Positions 57,675 to 64,000 of a DNA stretch of 64,000 bases are shown here, piece by piece; the first letter of the stretch is position 1; every line of letters starts with the position of its first letter. The stretch lies in contig NZ_AQUI01000002.1 of assembly GCF_000371785.1 (NCBI RefSeq), positions 2,087,276-2,151,275 on the forward strand, read 5' to 3'. This DNA is from Actinopolyspora halophila DSM 43834 (GTDB lineage: Bacteria > Actinomycetota > Actinomycetes > Mycobacteriales > Pseudonocardiaceae). Made by a program: the position numbers and the translations under genes. The notes under the pieces were generated by a model that searched no databases, had not been told where the DNA came from, and was given only the letters and a program-made list of their open reading frames with translations.

Positions 57675-58366
57675 GGTGCGGTCCTGGGGGAGATTCCGGC
57701 GGCGGGAGCGGTGTGGACGTGCTCGGATGTGGGCTGTTCGGTGCCCGGGACCTGATCGGAGCCGATGCGGAGCGGACGCACGTTCAGTTCCCGCGCGGTC
57801 TGCGGCGCGCACAGCGCCACGACCGCGTATCCGTGGGTGGCCGCTTCGCGTGCGGCGGTGTACCAGCTCAGCGGATCACCGCCGTGGCGATCGGGGCAGT
57901 CGAGGAGCAGGGCCTCGGTGCCGCGGGCGACACGGGCGAGGTCGAGCAGTACCCGTGTCCGGCATTCCGGTGCGAGCTGCTCGAAACGTTTCCGGGCCGA
58001 GCGGTGCAATCCGTGCTCGGACAGCCACCGGCGCACCGCTCGCCTGCCGAACGGCCTCCCGCCGAGGCCGAGTCCCTCGGCGACCGCTTCGGAGAGTTCG
58101 ACGGACCCTTCCGGCTCGGTGATTCCGGCGGAGTCGACCACGGCTGTGGCCCGCCGTAGTCGGGAGGGACACGCGTGCCCGTTGCGCAGCACCGTTCCGC
58201 TGTCGGGACGCAGACGTCCCGACAGCGCGAGCGCCAGTGCGGTGCGTCCCGATCCGGGCGGGCCCGCGACGAGCAGCAGTTCTCCCGAACGGATGTGTAG
58301 CGAGGTGGGGTCGAGCAGCGGTCCGTGCGGACCGGCGACCTCGACTCCCGTTGCGACGATCTCCAC
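57671..58366 (-). CDS. ABC-type ATPase paired with YhgE protein
   Basis: 231 aa. Walker A GPPGSGRTALALALS (about 35-50), Walker B EALLLDCPDRHGGD (about 152), a His loop not obvious, and a degenerate signature (QLAPECRTRVLLDLARV) in place of LSGGQ. It is a shortened ABC ATPase and may not hydrolyse ATP normally. Encoded just before the YhgE-like permease with ATGA overlap, it probably powers or gates that protein. Confidence 0.8.
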   Translation of the reverse strand: MEIVATGVEVAGPHGPLLDPTSLHIRSGELLLVAGPPGSGRTALALALSGRLRPDSGTVLRNGHACPSRLRRATAVVDSAGITEPEGSVELSEAVAEGLGLGGRPFGRRAVRRWLSEHGLHRSARKRFEQLAPECRTRVLLDLARVARGTEALLLDCPDRHGGDPLSWYTAAREAATHGYAVVALCAPQTARELNVRPLRIGSDQVPGTEQPTSEHVHTAPAAGISPRTAP

Positions 58367-58414
58367 GGCTCGGCGTTGCCTTTCGCGTCGCGACCGGCTC
58401 CGCCGTCCGAGGTG

Positions 58415-59392
58415 TCAACGCAGTGCGGTAGCCGGTCTGATCTCCCATATCGTCCACAGCGGCCGGTAGCCCTGGCGGTGCCAGAAAACCGGGGACACCG
58501 GGTTGGCCGGGTTGTAGTACAGGAAGCTGCCCACGGCTCCCGCCGCCGCGAAGTCGTTGTGGGCCATCGTCATCAGGTCGCGCCCGATGCCGGTGCCCCG
58601 GTGTTCCTCGCGGACGGAGAGGCAGTTGACGTAGCCCCAGAGCCCGTTGCCGAGCCGATGTCCACTGTGGTGGTTGTCCGCGTCGAGCCAGCCGCACTCG
58701 GCGAGTCCGAGCGGGGTTTCGCCCCGCTCGGCCAGCCAGACCGGATCGCCGCCCGCGTCGCTGCCCGGAACGTCGGTGTTTCCGGGTGTGCTCCGCGTGC
58801 GCAACCGGACTCCGGCGGCGCTGCGCTTGAGTCCGGCCGCGTCGGGGCGCAGGACGGAGGCTCCGACCAGCGCGGCGTACTCGAGCTCGGCCAAGGCCAG
58901 CTCGACCACCCGGTCCAAATCGGGCGGTCCGGCCCGACGCATCTTTACGGTACCAGACAGTTTCGTATCTACTTTCGGAGCCGGTGTCCGCACGGCGAGG
59001 CAGGACAACGGGACGAAGCCGTGATCGAGCAGGGCCCGGGTGGCCGAGACGTCCCGGCTGGGCCAGGTGACCAGGCAGGCGGAATCCCGTTCGGGGATCG
59101 CACCGGTCGCGAGTTGTTCCCCGAAGGAGCGCAGCAGCACGTCCATGCCCGCGCGTGGATGCTCGCCGAGCAGGGGGAAGAGTTCGTAGGTGTCAGCCGT
59201 GGACCACAGACTCGGCAGGGAACCGGGGGGCTGATGCGTGTGAGCGGAAAGCCCCGCGACGGATTCTCCCGAATCCAGGTGAGCCAGGATCGGTTCGCCG
59301 TGGTGCGGCAACGGATAAGCCGCGGGCAGGACGGGGTCCAGCCGCCGGAACCGCTTTTGTTGGGCCTCGAGCAATTCCTGTGCGTTGTTCAC
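58415..59392 (-). CDS. GNAT-family N-acetyltransferase
   Basis: 325 aa. The C-terminal GNAT domain has VNCLSVREEHRGTGIGRDLM (acetyl-CoA P-loop R/Q-x-x-G-x-G) and FLYYNPANPVSPVFWHRQGYRPL. The N-terminal 150 residues form a second, degenerate GNAT-like half. Substrate unknown. ATG 59392. Confidence 0.85.
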   Translation of the reverse strand: MNNAQELLEAQQKRFRRLDPVLPAAYPLPHHGEPILAHLDSGESVAGLSAHTHQPPGSLPSLWSTADTYELFPLLGEHPRAGMDVLLRSFGEQLATGAIPERDSACLVTWPSRDVSATRALLDHGFVPLSCLAVRTPAPKVDTKLSGTVKMRRAGPPDLDRVVELALAELEYAALVGASVLRPDAAGLKRSAAGVRLRTRSTPGNTDVPGSDAGGDPVWLAERGETPLGLAECGWLDADNHHSGHRLGNGLWGYVNCLSVREEHRGTGIGRDLMTMAHNDFAAAGAVGSFLYYNPANPVSPVFWHRQGYRPLWTIWEIRPATALR

Positions 59393-59464
59393 GGCGCTTC
59401 CGATGCCTTTGCTCGTATCGGCTCGCGCGGACGCGAGTGGTGGTCGTGGTCCGGTCCCGTCCCG

Positions 59465-60403
59465 TTACTCCGGTTGTTCGGGGAGCAGGCAGCGGAAGAT
59501 CACGGTGCCCGGAAGCGTTCTGCCGCGCAACGGGCTCCACTGCCCCCACACCTCGGTGTGGTCCTCCGGCCATTCCGGCTCGATCAGGTCCAGCAGTCGG
59601 AAGCCGGCGGAGGTTATCTGACCCACGTAGTCGCCGAGCGTGCGATGGTGCTCGACGTAGGTGGCCCTGCCCGTGGCGTTGATCTCGACGTACGGACTGC
59701 GATCGAAGTAGGACTGCACGGCCGTCAGGCCGTCCGGGCCCGGATCGTCCGGGAACGCCCAGCGGATGGGGTGGGTGACCGCGAACACCCAGAGCCCGCC
59801 CGGGCGCAGCACTCGGGCGACCTCACGCATCACCTGCCCCGAGTCGGCGACGAAGGGCACGCCCCCGAAGGCGGAACAGACGGTGTCGAAGGACTCGGCC
59901 GCGAACGGAAGCATGTCCGCGCTGCCCTGCACCAGCGGAACGGTCCGCCCGGAGCGTTCGTTACCCGCCGCGGCATGACGCAACATGCCCCCGGAGATGT
60001 CCAGGCCCACGGGGTGGGCTCCCCGGGAGGCCAGCCACCGGGAGCACGCGGCCGCCCCGCAGCCGACCTCGAGGACGTGCTTTCCCGCGACCTCGCCCAG
60101 CAGGTTCGCCTCACGCTCGCGCAGGCGCTCCGGGCACCACAGGAATTCCTCGTCCCCCAGGAACGGGCCGTGCTCGGCCTGGTAGTCGTCGGCGTCGGCG
60201 TCCCACCACAGTTTGCTGGCCGAACGGGACTCGGTGGATCCCGCGGCCCGATCCGCCGTTCCGATGGTGCCGAGAACGCGCTCGGCGGTGGTGTGCTCCG
60301 GATCCCCGCCGGAGCCGTGCTGCCCGGTTTCGGAAACGACGGCGGAGGCCGCGGCCCGACGCCTGTCGTCCTGGTCGGATCCGGTGCTGGCGCGGTCGGT
60401 CAC
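59465..60403 (-). CDS. class I SAM-dependent methyltransferase
   Basis: 312 aa. Motif I VLEVGCGAAACSRWLASRG, then GLDISGGMLRHA (motif II), GSADMLPFAAESFDTVCSAFG and REVARVLRPGGLWVFAVTHP. The N-terminal 75 residues are disordered. GTG 60403 is preferred because CGGAGGC lies 7 bases upstream; the longer frame to 60520 has no such site. Substrate unknown; faces away from rpsA. Confidence 0.85.
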   Translation of the reverse strand: MTDRASTGSDQDDRRRAAASAVVSETGQHGSGGDPEHTTAERVLGTIGTADRAAGSTESRSASKLWWDADADDYQAEHGPFLGDEEFLWCPERLREREANLLGEVAGKHVLEVGCGAAACSRWLASRGAHPVGLDISGGMLRHAAAGNERSGRTVPLVQGSADMLPFAAESFDTVCSAFGGVPFVADSGQVMREVARVLRPGGLWVFAVTHPIRWAFPDDPGPDGLTAVQSYFDRSPYVEINATGRATYVEHHRTLGDYVGQITSAGFRLLDLIEPEWPEDHTEVWGQWSPLRGRTLPGTVIFRCLLPEQPE

Positions 60404-60837
60404 TGTTGCCTCCGTGGAGTTGTCGTCGAAGTTCTCGTCGTTGTCCCGGCAGTGGCGACCACGGAACCGGTGGGGCGATTTGCTCCGCGATCGCCGGGGC
60501 GGGTACGCTATCGCTCGCACCAGGAGTATGTCTCCGCCAGGGCATCGTGTTCGAACGCGGTGCCGGGGTCACCGTTTTCGCGTGGTCCGTCCACCCACCG
60601 GGGCTGGTTCCCGGGGTGGTCATTCTCCGGAAAATGCCGCGCGGGAAGCCACCGGCCGTGCCGCTTCCCGCCGGGAGCTGCGGCTCCCGGCTGGTTGGAA
60701 AGCGGTCGGTGACAAGGGCCCCGAACGGCGTTCGGACTTTCGGCGTCGTGACGGGCGGGTCCCGTGTGGGACCACTTCGGGTGCATGAGAACCTTAGACC
60801 CGACAACCTACCTATCCGTACCGGAGCAACCCACCTG
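60404..60837. promoter_or_regulatory. rpsA upstream region with two stacked hairpins
   Basis: 434 bases between divergent genes. Two hairpins follow each other: CGGGAAGC (60642-60649) with GCTTCCCG (60663-60670), and GCCGGGAGC (60670-60678) with GCTCCCGGC (60683-60691). They may be part of the rpsA leader; S1 is known to control its own synthesis in other bacteria, but a match is not shown here. I see no clear promoter boxes. Confidence 0.4.
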
Positions 60838-62343
60838 ATGTCCACCGACACCACCACCGTCCCGACTGCAGCCGCCACCAAGCCGCAGGTCGCAGTGAAC
60901 GACGTCGGGACGGAGGAGGACTTCCTCGCCGCCGTCGACCAGACCATCAAGTACTTCAACGATGGCGACATCGTCGAGGGCACTATCGTCAAGGTCGACA
61001 AGGACGAGGTCCTGCTCGACATCGGCTACAAGACCGAGGGCGTCATCCCGTCCAGGGAACTGTCCATCAAGCACGATGTCGATCCCGCCGAGGTCGTGGC
61101 CGTCGGCGACTTTGTCGAAGCCCTTGTCCTGCAGAAGGAGGACAAGGAAGGCCGCCTCATCCTGTCCAAGAAGCGTGCGCAGTACGAACGTGCCTGGGGG
61201 ACGATCGAGGACCTCAAGGAGAAGGACGAGCCCGTGCGCGGCTCCGTCATCGAGGTCGTCAAGGGCGGCCTCATCCTCGACATCGGCCTGCGCGGCTTCC
61301 TGCCCGCTTCGCTGGTTGAGATGCGGCGTGTTCGCGACCTGCAGCCCTATGTCGGGCGCGAGCTCGAGGCCAAGATCATCGAGCTCGACAAGAACCGCAA
61401 CAACGTCGTTCTTTCCCGCCGGGCCTGGCTGGAGCAGACCCAGTCCGCCGTTCGCAGCGAGTTCCTCAACCAGCTGCAGAAGGGACAGGTCCGCAAGGGC
61501 GTCGTTTCCTCCATCGTCAACTTCGGTGCGTTCGTCGATCTGGGTGGGGTCGACGGCCTGGTACACGTCTCGGAGCTTTCCTGGAAGCACATCGACCATC
61601 CGAGCGAGGTCGTCGAGGTCGGCCAGGAAGTCACCGTCGAGGTGCTCGACGTGGACATGGACCGCGAGCGGGTCTCGTTGTCCCTGAAGGCGACCCAGGA
61701 GGACCCCTGGCGCCAGTTCGCCCGGACCCACGCGATCGGCCAGATCGTGCCCGGTCGGGTCACCAAGCTCGTTCCGTTCGGTGCCTTCGTCCGCGTCGAC
61801 GAGGGGATCGAGGGCCTGGTGCACATTTCCGAGCTGGCCGAGCGGCACGTGGACATCCCGGAGCAGGTTGCCCAGGTCGGTGACGAGGTCATGGTCAAGG
61901 TCATCGACATCGATCTGGAGCGCAGGCGCATCTCGCTGTCGCTGAAGCAGGCGAACGAGGGCTTCACCCCGGACTCGGAGTTCGACCCGACCCAGTACGG
62001 CATGGCCGCCGAGTACGACAACGAGGGCAACTACATCTACCCCGAGGGCTTCGACCCGGAGACCCAGGAGTGGCAGGAAGGCTACGAGACCCAGCGCGAG
62101 GAGTGGGAGCGGCAGTACGCCGAGGCCCTCGAGCGCTACGAGGCCCACATGCGCCAGGTTGCCAAGGCTGCCGAGGCCGACGCCGCAGCTGCCGCCGCAG
62201 GCGGTGGGGAGGAGGAGCCCCAGGAGGGCAACTACACCTCCGCTGCGGAGCCCGCTGCTGAGGAGGAAGAGCAGGAGCCGAGCTCCATGGCCAGCGACGC
62301 GCAGTTGGCCGCTCTCCGCGAGAAGCTCTCCGGCGGTGCGTGA
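60838..62343 (+). CDS. rpsA: 30S ribosomal protein S1
   Basis: 501 aa with four S1 domains (about 40-110, 125-190, 210-280, 297-367), marked by GTIVKVDKDEVLLDIGYKTEG, GGLILDIGLRGFLPAS, VNFGAFVDLGGVDGLVHVSE and VPFGAFVRVDEGIEGLVHISE. The acidic C-terminal tail (about 375-500) is typical of actinobacteria. It binds mRNA at the 30S subunit. Start ATG 60838 rather than an upstream frame without conserved sense. Confidence 0.97.
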   Translation: MSTDTTTVPTAAATKPQVAVNDVGTEEDFLAAVDQTIKYFNDGDIVEGTIVKVDKDEVLLDIGYKTEGVIPSRELSIKHDVDPAEVVAVGDFVEALVLQKEDKEGRLILSKKRAQYERAWGTIEDLKEKDEPVRGSVIEVVKGGLILDIGLRGFLPASLVEMRRVRDLQPYVGRELEAKIIELDKNRNNVVLSRRAWLEQTQSAVRSEFLNQLQKGQVRKGVVSSIVNFGAFVDLGGVDGLVHVSELSWKHIDHPSEVVEVGQEVTVEVLDVDMDRERVSLSLKATQEDPWRQFARTHAIGQIVPGRVTKLVPFGAFVRVDEGIEGLVHISELAERHVDIPEQVAQVGDEVMVKVIDIDLERRRISLSLKQANEGFTPDSEFDPTQYGMAAEYDNEGNYIYPEGFDPETQEWQEGYETQREEWERQYAEALERYEAHMRQVAKAAEADAAAAAAGGGEEEPQEGNYTSAAEPAAEEEEQEPSSMASDAQLAALREKLSGGA

Positions 62344-62383
62344 GCGAACCTCCGGTCGTTGACCGGTTGACCGATCGCTTCGT

Positions 62384-62422
62384 GGGCGGCCCCGCACCCG
62401 GGTGGTGCGGGGCCGCCCTTTT
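62384..62422 (+). terminator. intrinsic terminator of rpsA
   Basis: Perfect 15-bp stem GGGCGGCCCCGCACC (62384-62398) with GGTGCGGGGCCGCCC (62404-62418), 5-base loop, then TTTT. Confidence 0.9.
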
Positions 62423-62571
62423 CGTGGCCTCCGCCAAGGTTCGTGTGGGGGTTTTCCGGATGGGCGGAATCTCAGCGGGGGCCTCGCTGTGTGAGTCGCA
62501 GGCACCGAAGGGACGGCCGCCGAGCCGTGGGGACAGCGGCCCCGCCGCCTGCTTCTCCCGGAGCTGACAGG

Positions 62572-63780
62572 ATGGGGCGGATGTTGCGCGTTGGTCTCAC
62601 AGGAGGAATCGGCTCGGGGAAGTCGACGGTCGCGAACAGGCTGGCCGAACACGGTGCCGTCGTCGTCGACGCGGACCTCGTTTCGCGGGAGGTCGTCGAA
62701 CCGGGGACCGAAGGGCTTTCCGAGATCGTGGAGCACTTCGGTGCGGAGGTTCTCGACGAGGACGGGACGCTGAACCGTTCCGCGCTGGCGCGAGTGGTTT
62801 TCGGCGACGACGCGGCCCGGCGCGTGTTGAACGGGATCGTGCATCCCAGGGTCGCCGCCCGCACCGCCGAGTTGATCGCCGCGACGTCCGAGGACGCCGT
62901 CGTGGTCCACGATGTCGCGTTGCTCGTCGAGAACGGTTACCAGGCCGACTACCACCTGGTCGTCGTGGTGGACGCCCCGGTGGAGCAACGCGTGCGGCGA
63001 CTCGTGGAGCGGGGACTGTCCGCGGAGGACGCACGATCCCGCATCGAGGCGCAGGCCGATGAACAGCAGCGGCGCGCGGCCGCCGATGTTTGGCTGGACA
63101 ACGATTCCGAGCAGTGGGAACTCCGTGCCGAGGTGGATCGGCTGTGGAGGACGCGCCTGGTGCCTTTCGAGGCCAATGTGCGCGCCCGCCTCCCGCAGCG
63201 CCCGAGTGCTCCTCCGGAGCCCGTCGCGCCCGATCCGGAGTGGCCCGAGCAGGCCCGGCGGGTGGCGGCGCGGCTCGCCAAGGCAGTGGGAGGGGACGAC
63301 GGTGCCCGGATCGATCACGTCGGATCCACCTCGGTGCCGGGGCTGGCTTCCGAGGACGTGCTCGATCTGCAGCTGACCGTCCGTACTCCGGACGAGGCCG
63401 ACGCCCTGGCCGAGCCGCTCGCCGCCGCCGGTTTCCCGCGAGTGCCCGGACACGACTCGGACGAGTCGTGTACCGGGGCCTCGGCGGAGCAGTGGTGGAA
63501 GAGGCTGCACGTTTCCGCCGATCCGGGCAGAAGGGCCGAGCTGCACCTGCGGGTGGAAGGCAGGAGCAACTGGCGCCTGGCGCTGCTGTTTCCGGCCTGG
63601 CTGCGCGCGGACGAGCAGGCCCGGGCGGAGTACGCGAGACTCAAGAGTCGGTGCGCGGAGCTGTTCGCCTCGGACGTCGACTCCCGGCGTTACGCGGAGG
63701 CCAAACGTGCCTGGTTCGAACAGGTCCTGCCGCGTGCCGAGCGGTGGGCGGCGCGCACGGGCTGGAGCCCGTGCCGGTGA
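62572..63780 (+). CDS. coaE: dephospho-CoA kinase fused to GrpB-like domain
   Basis: 402 aa. Kinase domain about 1-200: P-loop GLTGGIGSGKST, DADLVSREVVEPG, HDVALLVENGYQADYHLVVVV and the lid RRLVERGLSAEDARSRIEAQ. After a Pro-rich linker comes a GrpB/UPF0157 domain (about 225-400) with DHVGSTSVPGLASEDVLDLQL and WKRLHVSADPGRRAELHL. The kinase makes the last step of CoA synthesis; the GrpB part has nucleotidyltransferase-like fold, role unknown. The fusion is shared with mycobacteria. ATG 62581 is an alternative start. Confidence 0.94.
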   Translation: MGRMLRVGLTGGIGSGKSTVANRLAEHGAVVVDADLVSREVVEPGTEGLSEIVEHFGAEVLDEDGTLNRSALARVVFGDDAARRVLNGIVHPRVAARTAELIAATSEDAVVVHDVALLVENGYQADYHLVVVVDAPVEQRVRRLVERGLSAEDARSRIEAQADEQQRRAAADVWLDNDSEQWELRAEVDRLWRTRLVPFEANVRARLPQRPSAPPEPVAPDPEWPEQARRVAARLAKAVGGDDGARIDHVGSTSVPGLASEDVLDLQLTVRTPDEADALAEPLAAAGFPRVPGHDSDESCTGASAEQWWKRLHVSADPGRRAELHLRVEGRSNWRLALLFPAWLRADEQARAEYARLKSRCAELFASDVDSRRYAEAKRAWFEQVLPRAERWAARTGWSPCR

Positions 63781-63783
63781 TCC

Positions 63784-64000
63784 TCAAAGTCCGGTGAACA
63801 TCCCGCGGTGGGCCAGCCACTGTTCGATGTCGCGGTGCAGGCTGACCTCGTCGAAGACGCTGTGCACGGTGCGCAGCGCCAGATCGGCGTCGTCGAGCGT
63901 CAGCTGACCGCGATTTATCGCGGAAGCGTACTCCTCCGAGTTGACGATGCGCGGTTGACCCTGTTGCGGGACTTCCAGTCCCAGGTGCAGATCGGTCGTG
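63784..64000 (-). CDS. C-terminal part of a DUF402 protein (partial)
   Basis: Seventy codons on the minus strand enter from the right edge and end at TGA 63786-63784. The sense is DLHLGLEVPQQGQPRIVNSEE, ALRTVHSVFDEVSLHRDIEQW, LAHRGMFTGL, the C-terminal part of DUF402 proteins. A DUF402-type gene lies beyond coaE in mycobacteria as well. The rest is outside the window. Confidence 0.75.
   Translation of the reverse strand, partial: TTDLHLGLEVPQQGQPRIVNSEEYASAINRGQLTLDDADLALRTVHSVFDEVSLHRDIEQWLAHRGMFTGL

Overview
The window is high-GC actinobacterial DNA. The right-hand 13 kb is core chromosome: pdtaR, a thioesterase, polA, an ABC/YhgE pair, rpsA, coaE and the end of a DUF402 gene. The pdtaR-polA-rpsA-coaE order also occurs in mycobacteria. 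Protein style and the CoaE-GrpB fusion suggest a Pseudonocardiales-type actinomycete (Actinopolyspora/Saccharopolyspora-like); that assignment is inference. Everything left of the tRNA-Leu gene at 50.5 kb is accessory DNA.

Layout. (1) 1-1.3 kb: an AT-rich partial gene and a striking AT-rich tandem repeat. (2) 1.3-26.9 kb: the late half of a siphovirus-type prophage on the plus strand, with terminase, portal, protease, HK97 capsid, connectors, tail tube, tail chaperones with a -1 frameshift, a 1489-aa tape measure, baseplate proteins, three tandem paralogous tip proteins and a lysis cassette. A low-GC pentapeptide-repeat 'moron' is wedged between lysis genes. No integrase or repressor is visible, so the early half lies to the left or is missing. 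(3) 26.9-33.4 kb: a scrapyard of host and defence genes: two pseudogene remnants, a four-gene minus-strand type VII secretion-like operon with a possible pore-forming effector and membrane partner, a broken SprT-like gene, a Shedu-like nuclease, an IS5-family element with a programmed frameshift, and a lipoprotein gene. (4) 33.4-50.6 kb: a complete actinomycete integrative and conjugative element (AICE) of about 17.1 kb, bounded by a perfect 49-bp direct repeat that is the 3' part of tRNA-Leu(CAA). It carries a pentapeptide-repeat membrane protein, HD protein, tandem-HTH GntR regulator, Nudix hydrolase, XRE-TPR regulator, small transfer genes, DUF2637 membrane protein, TraB/FtsK translocase, SSB, GGDEF protein, cytosine methyltransferase, Prim-Pol, DUF3987 helicase-like protein, an iteron-like origin candidate, a zinc-binding protein, Xis and Int. 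(5) 50.5-64 kb: core chromosome.

How it works together. The prophage genes form one long late transcription unit with many ATGA/GTGA overlaps. In the AICE, Int/Xis handle site-specific recombination at tRNA-Leu. Prim-Pol, the DUF3987 protein and the repeat array at 48.06-48.33 kb would form the replication module. TraB with its small upstream genes would move double-stranded DNA between hyphae. The GntR/Nudix/XRE block at the left is the likely switch. The most unusual points are the two unrelated mobile elements that each carry a pentapeptide-repeat membrane protein with the same N-terminal plan, the candidate T7SS effector operon, the Shedu-like gene, the methyltransferase with two compensating frameshifts, and the symmetric iteron array.
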